Below the pieces are notes generated by a model. The model was not told where the DNA came from and did not search any database. It saw only the letters and a program-made list of their open reading frames with translations. This document shows positions 7,749 through 17,800 of a stretch of 37,756 nucleotides of DNA, piece by piece. Both the position numbers and the translations under genes were made by a program. Source of the stretch: Clostridiaceae bacterium (GTDB taxonomy: Bacteria; Bacillota; Clostridia; DSM-8532). Every line of letters begins with the position of its first letter. The stretch's first letter is position 1. The DNA is taken from NCBI GenBank assembly GCA_012521105.1, contig JAAYNA010000065.1, positions 66,535-104,290 of the forward strand, given 5' to 3'.

Positions 7749-8090
7749 ATGATTCCATTACTTGGTTTAATACTTGGTTTGATAATAGGTATTTTGATCC
7801 CGTATAATATCCCAAAAGAATATTCAAATTATGCTGCTGTGGCTATACTTGCAGCTTTGGATTCAGTTTTTGGAGGCCTTGCAGCATCAATGAACAATAA
7901 TTTCAGAATAAGGGTATTTTTATCAGGCTTCTTTGGAAATTCCTTACTGGCTGCATTATTAGCATACATCGGAGACAGGCTGGGGATTCAGCTGCATTTG
8001 GCTGCTGTGTTTGCATTTGGCAACAGAATTTTTCTGAATTTTGGCTTAATACGCAGGAAGCTTATTGAAAAAAACACCGAAAAATCCTAG
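7749..8090 (+). CDS. sbp: Small basic protein Sbp (DUF1290 family)
   Basis: This integral membrane protein of 113 residues has about three hydrophobic segments. It starts MIPLLGLILGLIIGILIPY and contains ALDSVFGGLAA and FGNRIFLNFGLIRR. This is the conserved pattern of the small basic protein found between ftsQ and ftsZ in many Firmicutes and Actinobacteria. Its biochemical role is not known. Start ATG 7749 follows GTGAGG at 7735-7740. Another ATG at 7745 is out of frame. The gene begins 34 bp after ftsQ and likely shares its transcript. Confidence 0.93.
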   Translation: MIPLLGLILGLIIGILIPYNIPKEYSNYAAVAILAALDSVFGGLAASMNNNFRIRVFLSGFFGNSLLAALLAYIGDRLGIQLHLAAVFAFGNRIFLNFGLIRRKLIEKNTEKS

Positions 8091-8098
8091 CACTATGC

Positions 8099-8126
8099 TT
8101 GATTTTAAAGTTCATTAATATATAAT
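8099..8126 (+). promoter_or_regulatory. Predicted SigA-type promoter of ftsZ
   Basis: TTGATT (8099-8104) and a perfect TATAAT (8121-8126) are separated by 16 bases, about 63 bases before the ftsZ start. This would allow ftsZ to be transcribed independently of murA-ftsQ-sbp. Confidence 0.6.
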
Positions 8127-8188
8127 AAATGTATGAGAAGTGCTGAAAGTTAATTCTTCACATAAGATAAAGGTAGTTAAAGGGGGAT

Positions 8189-9289
8189 ATGGGTTTGCTG
8201 GAATTTGATATTGATATGGAGAATTTTGCCCGGATTAAAGTTGTGGGTGTTGGTGGCGGCGGCAATAATGCAGTGAATAGAATGATTGAAGCCGGCCTCA
8301 GAGGGGTGGATTTTATTGCTGTTAATACCGACAAACAGGCATTGTTTTTATCGAAAGCTAACACCAAAATTCAAATAGGGGACAAGCTTACAAAAGGACT
8401 TGGAGCAGGTGCAAACCCAGATATAGGAGAAAAGGCAGCAAATGAAAGCCGCGATGAAATAGCCATGGCAATTAAGGATGCTGATATGGTTTTTGTTACA
8501 GCAGGAATGGGCGGTGGCACAGGTACCGGAGGTGCCCCGGTAATTGCTCAGATAGCAAAGGAAATAGGAATTCTCACTGTTGGTGTTGTTACCAAACCAT
8601 TTATGTTTGAAGGCAGAAAAAGAATGCAACAGGCAGAACGCGGTATTGAGAATTTAAAAGCTGTGGTTGATACACTTGTTACAATTCCTAACGACAGGCT
8701 TTTACATATTGCCGACAAAAAGACATCCATGCTGGAAGCATTTAAAATAGCTGATGATGTACTACGCCAGGGAGTTCAGGGCATCTCAGACTTAATAGCC
8801 GTTCCCGGGTTAATTAATCTCGACTTTGCCGATGTGAAGACAATTATGCTGGAAACTGGGCTTGCTCATATGGGCATTGGAAAAGGAACAGGCGATAACA
8901 AGGCTGAAGATGCTGCTAAACAGGCTATTTCAAGCCCTCTTTTAGAAACATCCATTGAAGGTGCAAAAGGCGTATTACTTAATATTACCGGCGGATCTGA
9001 CCTCGGCCTGCAGGAAGTTAATACAGCTGCAGAACTGATACAAAACTCAGCTGATCCCGAAGCAACCATTATATTTGGTGCGGTAATAGATGAAAACCTT
9101 AAGGATGAAATAATAATTACTGTTATAGCAACAGGTTTTGATAAGACACCTGAACTTAAAAAGCCGGGTAAATTATTAGATGCCAGCGAAGCAAGTGCTG
9201 CAATGAGAAGTTCTGTAAAACCGGCAGCAGAGGAAGATGATGATGGCCTCGACATTCCGATTTTCTTAAAACGAAACAGGTTCAGATAA
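8189..9289 (+). CDS. ftsZ: Cell division GTPase FtsZ
   Basis: FtsZ is the tubulin-like GTPase that forms the Z ring at midcell. The 366-residue product contains [16 protein letters not shown] at the nucleotide pocket (18-33) and the tubulin signature GGGTGTG (108-114). The synergy-loop region shows [15 protein letters not shown]. The linker is short. The C-terminal peptide [14 protein letters not shown] (353-366) is the conserved tail that binds FtsA or SepF. An AGGGGG site lies 4-5 bases before the ATG. The spoIIGA-sigE-sigG genes that follow ftsZ in many spore-formers are not present. A terminator and a repeat-bearing region follow instead. Confidence 0.98.
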   Translation: MGLLEFDIDMENFARIKVVGVGGGGNNAVNRMIEAGLRGVDFIAVNTDKQALFLSKANTKIQIGDKLTKGLGAGANPDIGEKAANESRDEIAMAIKDADMVFVTAGMGGGTGTGGAPVIAQIAKEIGILTVGVVTKPFMFEGRKRMQQAERGIENLKAVVDTLVTIPNDRLLHIADKKTSMLEAFKIADDVLRQGVQGISDLIAVPGLINLDFADVKTIMLETGLAHMGIGKGTGDNKAEDAAKQAISSPLLETSIEGAKGVLLNITGGSDLGLQEVNTAAELIQNSADPEATIIFGAVIDENLKDEIIITVIATGFDKTPELKKPGKLLDASEASAAMRSSVKPAAEEDDDGLDIPIFLKRNRFR

Positions 9290-9320
9290 TAATAAATTAA
9301 AAATCATAAATTTTTTAATA

Positions 9321-9355
9321 AATACCAGATCAGCTTATGGTCTGGTATTTGTTTT
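9321..9355 (+). terminator. Intrinsic terminator of ftsZ
   Basis: Nine-base arms aataccaga (9321-9329) and tctggtatt (9341-9349) enclose an 11-base loop and are followed by a T-rich tail (tgtttta). It lies 32 bp after the ftsZ stop and closes the dcw cluster. Confidence 0.8.
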
Positions 9356-9515
9356 ATAGTCGCCTCAGAATTTGCAAGCGGATCCTGCTTCGGGTGTTTT
9401 GCCTCCTTGACCAACAAAGCACTTACCGAGATTTACGCTCCTCAGTATAAAAATGATCCTGCGATGAGGTCTACATATCCCGGGTCGCTCAGCTTCACGC
9501 TCTCAACAGACTGGT

Positions 9516-9574
9516 ATGCAGCATGGCATAGAAGTATGTTGCTCTGCGTCGACAAAATCACCCGAATCACCCGC
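9516..9574. repeat. 59-bp direct repeat, copy A
   Basis: This copy aligns without gaps to 9706-9764 with 53 of 59 positions identical, by eye. It begins atgcagcatggcatagaagt and ends aatcacccgc. The flanks of the two copies are unlike each other, so the repeat unit is well bounded. Confidence 0.8.
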
Positions 9575-9705
9575 GGTTTAAACCTCTGAAGGCTTGCTCA
9601 TCCTCGCTCTGACTGCTCATCTCTACGCTGCACTATGCTAAAAGTTTCGGTTATTGCACGGTAGCTGAACACTCGGACTAGTTATCTGTTTAACCTGTCC
9701 CGGGA

Positions 9706-9764
9706 ATGCAGCCTGACATAGAAGTGTGTTGCTCTGCGTTGACAAAATCACCAAAATCACCCGC
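9706..9764. repeat. 59-bp direct repeat, copy B
   Basis: This copy begins atgcagcctgacatagaagt and lies exactly 190 bp after copy A in the same orientation. The six differences include several that would be silent or conservative if the minus strand were translated in the shared frame. Confidence 0.8.
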
Positions 9765-9776
9765 TTTTTGGACTTT

Positions 9777-9796
9777 TGCAAGGAAGTTTCCTTGCA
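9777..9796. other. Nine-base-arm inverted repeat
   Basis: Arms tgcaaggaa (9777-9785) and ttccttgca (9788-9796) surround two bases. No T-run follows on either strand, so a terminator is unlikely. It marks the edge of the GC-richer region, about 155 bp before the aldehyde dehydrogenase gene, and could be an operator or an element end. Confidence 0.4.
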
Positions 9797-9951
9797 TTGT
9801 ATAATATTCGTATGGTATTTTCTTGCTATGGATGATTAACTCTGTATTGTTTTAATCAGTGAGATGAAGTGACTGATAAGTTATGCTATCATTAAAAGTG
9901 TAAAAATCAGAATATATATTTAATTGTAAGTTTAAAAGGGGAGTTGCAGGC

Positions 9952-11322
9952 ATGACAGGTATAGATAATATTTTAAAACAACAGAGAGAATATTTTGCGA
10001 AGGGTGAAACACGGGATATAAATTTTCGGCTTAAAGCTCTCAGGACCCTTAAAGAAACTATTAAGAAGTATGAAGAGGAAATCTGTGAAGCGCTCAAAAA
10101 GGATTTAAATAAGGTTCGGTTTGAAGCATATGCAACAGAAGTTGGTTTTATTTATACCGAGTTAAATGATGTGATAAGAAAACTTCCCGGATGGAGCAGA
10201 GTAAAAAAAGTAAAAACACCTGTTGCACAGTTTAAATCCACTTCATATATTGTGTCCGAACCGTATGGAGTGGTTTTGATAATGTCGCCCTGGAATTATC
10301 CCTTTCAATTATCGATAGCTCCCCTGATTGGCGCCATTGCCGGAGGGAACTGTGCAGTTGTAAAACCCTCTGCTTACTCCTCCCATACATCCTCAATTAT
10401 AAAGAAAATAATAGAGGAATGCTTTGAAAGCAAGTTCGTAAGCGTAATTGAAGGAGGCCGGGAGGCAAACAGTGAACTACTTAGCAAAAAATTTGATTAT
10501 ATTTTTTTCACAGGAAGTGTTGGTGTTGGGAAAATAGTTATGGAAGCAGCATCAAAACATTTAACTCCGGTAACGTTAGAGCTGGGTGGAAAAAGCCCCT
10601 GTATAGTTCACCGCGATACGAATATTGATGTATCTGCAAGAAGGATCATCTGGGGAAAAACCATAAACAGCGGTCAAACCTGTGTTGCTCCTGACTATTG
10701 TTTTGCCCATAAAGATATAAAGGGCGATCTGATTACTGCAATGAAGAAATATATCAAGGAATTTTACGGTGATGTACCCTGCAGAAATCCCGAATACCCT
10801 CGAATAGTCAATGAAAGGCATTTCAGCAGGCTTAAAGGTCTTTTAAGCAGTGGTGATATTGTTGCCGGTGGGGATTTTAATGAAGAAACCCTGCAAATAT
10901 CGCCTGTTATATTGGATAATGTAAGCTTAGATTCACCTGTCATGCAGGAAGAAATATTTGGACCAATTCTTCCCGTTATCGAGTATGATGATATCGAACA
11001 GGTTATTTCTTATATAAACAGTCGGCCAAAGCCACTGGCTTTATATCTTTTTACAGGCAGTAAGGAACTGGAAAAAATGATTGTTAAAAGGGTTTCCTTC
11101 GGCGGAGGTTGCATAAACGACACGCTGGTTCATCTTGCAACATCGGAAATGCCTTTTGGCGGAGTGGGTGAAAGCGGAATGGGTGGGTACCACGGTAAGT
11201 GGAGTTTTGATACCTTTACCCATAAGAAAAGTATCATGCGGAAATCATTTCTAATTGACATTGAACTAAGATATCCACCTTACCGAAACAAGTTGAGCAT
11301 GCTGAAGAAAATTATGAAGTAG
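9952..11322 (+). CDS. Aldehyde dehydrogenase, class 3-like (NAD(P)-dependent)
   Basis: This is a cytosolic ALDH-superfamily enzyme of 456 residues, the short form typical of class 3 and fatty-aldehyde dehydrogenases. These oxidise medium or long-chain aldehydes to acids. Catalytic features are complete: Asn115 in MSPWNYPF, the cofactor loop FTGSVGVGK (186-194), general base Glu210 in TLELGGKSP, and nucleophile Cys244 in SGQTCVAPDY. The late motif EEIFGPILP and the C-terminal SEMPFGGVGESGMG are also present. ATG 9952 follows AAAAGGGGAG. It appears monocistronic, and no neighbour points to a particular substrate. A C-terminal basic tail (YRNKLSMLKKIMK) could touch membrane, as in fatty-aldehyde dehydrogenases, but this is weak. 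Confidence 0.93.
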   Translation: MTGIDNILKQQREYFAKGETRDINFRLKALRTLKETIKKYEEEICEALKKDLNKVRFEAYATEVGFIYTELNDVIRKLPGWSRVKKVKTPVAQFKSTSYIVSEPYGVVLIMSPWNYPFQLSIAPLIGAIAGGNCAVVKPSAYSSHTSSIIKKIIEECFESKFVSVIEGGREANSELLSKKFDYIFFTGSVGVGKIVMEAASKHLTPVTLELGGKSPCIVHRDTNIDVSARRIIWGKTINSGQTCVAPDYCFAHKDIKGDLITAMKKYIKEFYGDVPCRNPEYPRIVNERHFSRLKGLLSSGDIVAGGDFNEETLQISPVILDNVSLDSPVMQEEIFGPILPVIEYDDIEQVISYINSRPKPLALYLFTGSKELEKMIVKRVSFGGGCINDTLVHLATSEMPFGGVGESGMGGYHGKWSFDTFTHKKSIMRKSFLIDIELRYPPYRNKLSMLKKIMK

Positions 11323-11395
11323 GCGCATCCATACTTTTAATTTTTCTTATTATGCAGGTCGGATTTTTAATATACACCTTAAAGGGAGATTTCTT

Positions 11396-14300
11396 ATGAG
11401 TTTGCGTTTTGTATATGGCAGGGCAGGATGCGGGAAAACGCGTTTTTGCCTGGAAGAGATAAAAAACAGGATTGAAAGCGGGCATTCCGGCAGGTTATAT
11501 CTGCTGGTTCCCGAACAGTATACCTATCAGGCTGAAAAAGATCTGATTGATATGCTTGAATCGGGAGGTATTCTGAAAAACGAGGTACTCAGCTTCCGCC
11601 GCCTTGCGTATAGGGTTTTCAATGAAGTCGGGGGAATAACCTATCCCCATATTCATCCTGCGGGGAAAAGCATGATTTTATACCGGATACTCGATAAAAT
11701 GGACAAAAGTTTTAAGTATTTCAGGAATTCGGTGGAAAAACCAGGTTTTGTCAGCATGTTGTCCGATCAGATTAAGGAGTTCAAGCATTATAATGTGACC
11801 TTTGATAAACTGGAGGAAGTTTATAACAAAATTGATGATAATACTCCCTTAAAGGATAAAATGATTGAGCTTAAAAATATTTACGAGATTTTTGAAAAAA
11901 CACTGGAGGAACGGTACAGGGACGCAGATGACGATCTTACATTAGCTTCAGAAAAGATGAAGAACTCTAAACAATTTGTCGGCTCTGAAATCTGGATTGA
12001 TGGTTTTACAGATTTTACACCCCAGGAATATAAAATAATAGAGGTTTTATTAACACAGGCCGAAAGGGTTACCATAACCCTTGTATGTGATAACCTGGAT
12101 GGAGAGACTTCAGAGCTGGATATTTTTTCACCGTCAAAAAAGGTTTACCGCAAAGTGTTGAATCTGGCGGTTAAAAATAATATTAGATACGAACCTCCTG
12201 TTTTTCTGAACCCAAAGCCTTTATACCGCTTTAAAGATAATGCAGAACTTGCCCATCTTGAAAGCAGTTTATATTCCTATCCGTATGGGGTTTATCCTTA
12301 TGAAACCTGTAATGTTACGCTTTTTTCATCGGTTAATATTTTCTCAGAAATTGAGGCTGCTGCAAGAGATATTCTCCGGTTATGCCGGGAAAAGGGTTAC
12401 AGGTTTCGCGATATAACGGTGGTAACTAGGAATCTTAAGGATTATCAGAAGCTAATTGAGGCAGTATTCAATGACTATGGCATTCCCTGCTTTTTGGACA
12501 GAAAGCTGGATATTTCCAATCATCCTCTTGTAAGACTTATTTTATCGATGCTGGAGATTTTTACAGATAACTGGTCTTATGAATCGGTTTTCCGTTACCT
12601 TAAATCGGGTTTGACAGGATTAGAGCAGGACAGAATTGACAGGCTGGAAAATTATGTACTGGCTTGCGGAATACGCGGCAACAAGTGGACGAGTGATGAA
12701 GCATGGGATATGACTCCTGTGCTTTTCCCGGATGACAGAAACACCGAATATGGTTCTGCTTATCTTGAAGAAATAAACAGAACACGGATGGAGATAGTTA
12801 AACCCCTCATGACATTCAGGTACAAAACCAAAGGTCGAAGGACAGCAGAGGAGTTTTGCTCGGCACTGTTTGATTTTTTATGCTTTTTGCAAATTCCGGA
12901 ACAAATGGAGACACTTATTGAGGGCTTCCATAGAAGCGGAGAAATAATTCTTGCCAATGAATACTCTCAGGTGTGGAACATGGTTATTGAGTTAATGGAT
13001 CAAATAGTTGAGGTAATGGCAGGTGAAACCTTTGGTATTGAACGTTTTAAAAATCTTCTCAGTATTGGGTTTTCCGAATACAAAATAGGATTAATTCCAG
13101 CCTCTGTTGACCAGGTGCTTGTGGGGAGTGTGGAAAGATCAAAAAGCCATGCTGTAAAGGCGCTGTATATACTGGGAACAAATGACGGTGTTTTTCCATC
13201 AAAGGGCGGTGAAGAAGGAATACTGACCGATGATGAAAGAATTAAGCTGAACAGTATGGGAATGGAGATTGCCAAAACCACCAGAGATAAGGTTTTTGAC
13301 GAAAATTTTCTAATATACAGAACTTTAACTACCCCGTCGGATTATTTGCGTATCAGCTGGCCAATAGCCGATCAGGAGGGAAGAACCTTAAGGCCTTCCA
13401 TTATTATATCGCAAATAAAGAAGATATTCCCGTTATGCAAGCAATACAGCAATATTTTGCCACCTCAATCAAATGAAGAGGTATTGGCTGAGATAACATC
13501 AAGACATGCGACTTTCGGTCAGCTTATAACTGTTTTGCGCCAAAAGGCCGACGGAAAGGAAGTACTGCCTGTTTGGCAGGATGTAGCACTGTGGTTTTTG
13601 AATAATGATGATTGGAGCAAAGAGTTTGAAAAAACCCGGGAAGCACTTCAGTATCGGAATATAGCACAGCCGGTAGACAGGGATATGATAAAAAAACTGT
13701 ATGGCGAATCCTTTGTGTCGAGCGTTTCAAAGTTTGAACGGTACAGTGCATGCCCTTTTTCTTTCTTTGTACAGTATGGGCTTGGAGCAAAGGAAAGGAA
13801 AATTCTCGAATTTAGCCCGCCAGATGTGGGTACTTTTCTGCATACAGCAGTGGAGCGGTTTTCAATGGCTGTAGATAACAGTCAGAAGTCAGCTTCAGAG
13901 CCTGTAACGTGGCGTACCTTCGACAAAAAATGGTGCGAGGAAAAGGTATCTGAGATAATAGATGATATGCTGGCCAAAATGAGGGGGTCCAGCCTTTCAT
14001 CGTCAAAGAGGATTGTTGTACTTGCAAACCGTTTAAAAAGAGTTGTGGCGAGAGCTGTATGGCTTATTGCCGAGCATATCAGAAGAAGCAGCTTTAATCC
14101 GGTTGACTATGAGGCCGGGTTTGGCGATAACGAAAAATACCCTCCCATTGTCATTGAGCTTGATAATGGAGAAAAAGTCTCTCTGTATGGACGTATAGAC
14201 CGTATTGACGCAATGGACACACCCGATGGCAGATACCTTCGCATTATTGATTATAAGTCGGGAACAAAGGATTTTAAGCTGGATAATGTTTTCTATGGCC

Positions 14301-14845
14301 TTCAGATACAACTGATTACATATCTGGACGCGATATGGGAGCATATGTCGGGCAATAGTGATAAGCCCGTGCTTCCCGGTGGTATGCTTTATTTTAAAAT
14401 AGATGATCCCATTTTAAAGACAAGGGAGCGCGTATCTGAGGAAGAAATTGAAAGGGAGATTATGAAACGCCTTCGTATGAAAGGGCTGCTTTTGGCAGAT
14501 GTGAAACTTATCAAGGGAATGGATCATACTATTGATGGTACATCATTGATAATTCCGGCTACTATTAATAAAAGCGGCGCCCTTGGTAAAAACTCTTCTG
14601 TTGCAACAAAAGAACAGTTTATTACTCTCAGGAATTACGTGCGAAAACTGTTAAAAGAGTTAAGCACCGAGATTTATAATGGTTCGGTTCCAATCAGACC
14701 GGTAAAAAGCAAACACGATACTGCATGTAAATTTTGCAGTTATCTTCCTGTATGCCAGTTTGATACTGCACTTGAGGAAAATAAATACCGTCTTTTACAT
14801 GAAAAGAACAGAGAAGAAATATGGAAACTGATGAAAAGGCAGTGA
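11396..14845 (+). CDS. addB: ATP-dependent helicase/deoxyribonuclease subunit B
   Basis: AddB is the second subunit of the AddAB helicase-nuclease that resects double-strand breaks to Chi sites for RecA loading. The 1149-residue protein has Walker A at YGRAGCGKT (residues 7-15). The C-terminal RecB-like nuclease core is IIDYKSG, with Asp952 and Lys954. The four iron-sulfur cysteines are Cys786 (SACPFSFF) and Cys1111, Cys1114 and Cys1120 (ACKFCSYLPVC). Length and cysteine spacing match B. subtilis AddB closely. AAAGGGAG precedes ATG 11396. The 3' end overlaps addA by 25 bp, so the pair is surely co-transcribed and probably translationally coupled. Confidence 0.96.
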   Translation: MSLRFVYGRAGCGKTRFCLEEIKNRIESGHSGRLYLLVPEQYTYQAEKDLIDMLESGGILKNEVLSFRRLAYRVFNEVGGITYPHIHPAGKSMILYRILDKMDKSFKYFRNSVEKPGFVSMLSDQIKEFKHYNVTFDKLEEVYNKIDDNTPLKDKMIELKNIYEIFEKTLEERYRDADDDLTLASEKMKNSKQFVGSEIWIDGFTDFTPQEYKIIEVLLTQAERVTITLVCDNLDGETSELDIFSPSKKVYRKVLNLAVKNNIRYEPPVFLNPKPLYRFKDNAELAHLESSLYSYPYGVYPYETCNVTLFSSVNIFSEIEAAARDILRLCREKGYRFRDITVVTRNLKDYQKLIEAVFNDYGIPCFLDRKLDISNHPLVRLILSMLEIFTDNWSYESVFRYLKSGLTGLEQDRIDRLENYVLACGIRGNKWTSDEAWDMTPVLFPDDRNTEYGSAYLEEINRTRMEIVKPLMTFRYKTKGRRTAEEFCSALFDFLCFLQIPEQMETLIEGFHRSGEIILANEYSQVWNMVIELMDQIVEVMAGETFGIERFKNLLSIGFSEYKIGLIPASVDQVLVGSVERSKSHAVKALYILGTNDGVFPSKGGEEGILTDDERIKLNSMGMEIAKTTRDKVFDENFLIYRTLTTPSDYLRISWPIADQEGRTLRPSIIISQIKKIFPLCKQYSNILPPQSNEEVLAEITSRHATFGQLITVLRQKADGKEVLPVWQDVALWFLNNDDWSKEFEKTREALQYRNIAQPVDRDMIKKLYGESFVSSVSKFERYSACPFSFFVQYGLGAKERKILEFSPPDVGTFLHTAVERFSMAVDNSQKSASEPVTWRTFDKKWCEEKVSEIIDDMLAKMRGSSLSSSKRIVVLANRLKRVVARAVWLIAEHIRRSSFNPVDYEAGFGDNEKYPPIVIELDNGEKVSLYGRIDRIDAMDTPDGRYLRIIDYKSGTKDFKLDNVFYGLQIQLITYLDAIWEHMSGNSDKPVLPGGMLYFKIDDPILKTRERVSEEEIEREIMKRLRMKGLLLADVKLIKGMDHTIDGTSLIIPATINKSGALGKNSSVATKEQFITLRNYVRKLLKELSTEIYNGSVPIRPVKSKHDTACKFCSYLPVCQFDTALEENKYRLLHEKNREEIWKLMKRQ

Positions 14846-17800
14846 ATATTATGTCGGATGAAAGGCTGAGTATGAATATAAAGAATGAAAAAGAAAGTCT
14901 GAAACAGGACAACAACGAAATTGCAGCAGCGCTCCAAAGCTCCGGACCAAAGTGGACAGCCGAGCAACAGGAAGCAATAAATGCCCGTGGCTGTAACCTG
15001 CTTGTTGCTGCTGCGGCAGGTGCCGGGAAGACAGCTGTATTAGTGGAAAGAATAATTAAAAAAATAACCGATAAAACCAATCCTGTTGATGTAGACAGGA
15101 TGCTGATAGTAACTTTTACAAATGCTGCGGCTGCTGAAATGCGTGAACGTATTGGGGAGGCCATCTCAAAAGAACTGGATAAAGACCCTGGCTCGGAAAA
15201 TATGAGGAGACAATTAAGCCTTCTTTCAAGAGCAAGTATTATGACAATTCATTCCTTCTGTAAAGAAGTTATTACAAAACATATAGAGTTGGTTGAAATA
15301 GATCCGAACTTCAGGATCGCGGATGAAACCGAAAGCCACCTGATGCGAATTGAGACCATCAATGAAGTTGTTAATGAACAGTATGAGCAGGATAATAAAG
15401 ATTTCCTTGAACTTCTCGACTGGTATGGAGGCAACTTAAACGATCAGAAAATACATGATATGGTATTGAGTATTTATAACTTTATCCAAAGCAGCCCATG
15501 GCCCGAGCAATGGCTGAAAGATAAAATTGAAGCAATGAAAATTGATGAAACTTATGACTTTGCCAAAACTTTGTGGGGCAGGGTGATCCTGAAATCATGC
15601 CGGATGGAACTGGACAGCGCCAGACACATGTTGCTAAGAGCAATAGATATGCTTCGCCACGCCGAAGATCTTGAACAATACATACCTGTATTTGAGGAGG
15701 ACTTATCAAATATTAGCAGGCTCCTGAATTTAGTAACAGATAGTGAGCAGGACAAAGAGGCTGACACCTCCTGGGATGTTTTATATGATTGGGTTCATGA
15801 ACTGTCTTTCTCCAGGCTTCCAAGGGCAGGGAAAAATGCTGATAAACAGAAACAGGAGATTGTTAAAAAGATTCGTGATACCGTTAAGGAAATTATTAAT
15901 AAAAAAATTAAAGAAAGGCTTATAACCGATAAATCTTATAATATCATAAGGGATTTTCAGGAGGTTTATCCTGTAATAAGTTGTCTTGGAAGGCTTGTTA
16001 ATGAATTTACCGCACGCTATAACGAGAAAAAGAGAAGCAGATCGGTCATTGATTTTAACGACCTTGAACATCTGTGCCTTAAAATATTGACCCAAACCAC
16101 CGATAAGGGGATTGTACCTTCTGAAGCAGCCCTGGAATACAGGGAATATTTCGATGAAATAATGGTGGATGAATATCAGGACAGTAACATGGTTCAGGAA
16201 ATAATTATACGAATGATCTCAAGGTATGATTCAGATAACCCCAATGTATTCATGGTTGGAGATGTTAAACAGTCTATTTACCGGTTCCGCCAGGCAAACC
16301 CCGAACTGTTTCTGAATAAATACAATACCTACCGAATGGATAAAGAGAATAAAAACCGCAAGATTCTTCTGTATAAAAACTTCCGCAGCCGCAGTGAAAT
16401 AATCAATGCTGTAAATTTCGTATTCGGTACAATAATGTCTGTTGATGCAGGTGAGCTTGACTATACCGGTAAGGAAGCCCTTAACGCAGGCGCAGATTTT
16501 AAAGAATGTGATGCAGAAAATGCCAAAGTGGGAGGCTGTGTTGAATTCCATTTAATACAGACCAGCGAGGAAGCAGGTATTGGTGATACCGATACCGGTG
16601 AGGAAAATTTTAGTGGAAGTGCAGATGAAAATGAAACTGACGAGATAATTGATAATATCCAAAGTGAAGCAAGGTTAGTTGCTGAAAAGATTCTTGAATT
16701 AACGGGACAGGACAGTGAGGGCAGGTACTTTTACATTTTTGACAAGACCAGAAAGGAGTATAGAAAGGCTGAATTTAAAGATATTGTAATCCTCCTTCGG
16801 GCAACAAAAAACTGGTCCGATGTATTTATTGACGAGTTGGCAGCGAAGGGGATACCTGCCTTTGCCGATACAGGAACGGGTTTTTTCAAAACAATAGAAG
16901 TTCAGGTGGTTCTGTCTCTGTTACAGATCATTGATAATCCCCTGCAGGACATTCCGCTGCTGTCTGTACTGCGTTCCCCTGTTTTTTCATTTACAACGGC
17001 AGAATTAGCGGCCGTACGTATAGCCGACAGAAAATCGTCAATATATGATGCGCTTAAAACCTTGGCAAATAGGCACCCTCTTGATAACCGAACCCGAAGT
17101 GACAAATCTGCAGCTAAAAAGGCCACTGTATTTATAGAGAAACTTTCCATGTGGAGGGAGAAAGCACGCTATATGTCGACAGATCAATTGATTTGGTATC
17201 TTTACCATGACACAGGGTATTACAATATGGTTGGTGCAATGCCACAGGGAGAACAGCGCCAGGCCAATCTCAGAGTTCTGTACGACAGAGCCAGGCAGTT
17301 TGAGGAAACAAGCTATAAGGGACTGTTTAATTTTATAAATTTTATCGACAAAATAAAAAGCAGCAGGGGCGATATGGGAAGCGCAAAAATTCTGGGCGAA
17401 AACGACAATGTAGTCCGTATCATGAGCATCCATAAAAGCAAAGGTTTGGAGTTTCCGGTTGTTTTTCTGTCAGGGTGCGGAAAACGTTTTAATTTAAGGG
17501 ATATAAGCAAGGATGTACTGATGCACCAGGAATTGGGCTTAGGTCCCGACGTTGTGGATCTAAAGCTTCGCCTTTCACGTCCATTGGCAGCAAAAACAGC
17601 AATCAGCGAGAGGCTGAGAATTGAAACTTTGTCAGAAGAAATGAGGGTACTTTATGTGGCTATGACAAGGGCACGGGAAAAGCTTATTATAACCGGTTCG
17701 GTGGCAGATATCGACAAAGCCGTATCAAAATGGGCTGAGAATTCATATGGAGAGGGAAAAAAGATTTTCAGCAGCAGCGTATTAAAATGCTCAAGTTATG

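Larger units (their letters stand above)
9361..9780. other. GC-richer non-coding or degenerate region with internal repeats
   Basis: The 660-bp gap between ftsZ and the aldehyde dehydrogenase contains about 420 bp that look different from their surroundings. I counted 32 and 31 G+C in the 60-base lines beginning at 9361 and 9481, against clearly AT-rich flanks. The stretch carries the two 59-bp repeat copies and an imperfect tandem (tgctcatcctcgctctgac then tgctcatctctacgctgca, about 9595-9633). On the minus strand short coding-like runs appear in shifted frames (for example KHPKQDPLANSEAT and SVKLSDPGYVDLIAGSF), but no frame stays open. It could be a decayed gene, a repeat element or a structured RNA. 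I do not recognise it. Confidence 0.5.

Noticed and set aside
9407..9589. 60-residue open frame on the plus strand within the repeat region
   Set aside because: The ATG lacks a ribosome site, the composition is unlike a protein, and the frame crosses one repeat copy by chance; the second copy does not keep it.
9361..9780. CRISPR array
   Set aside because: Only two repeat copies, 59 bp long and 190 bp apart, with no regular spacers or cas genes in the window.
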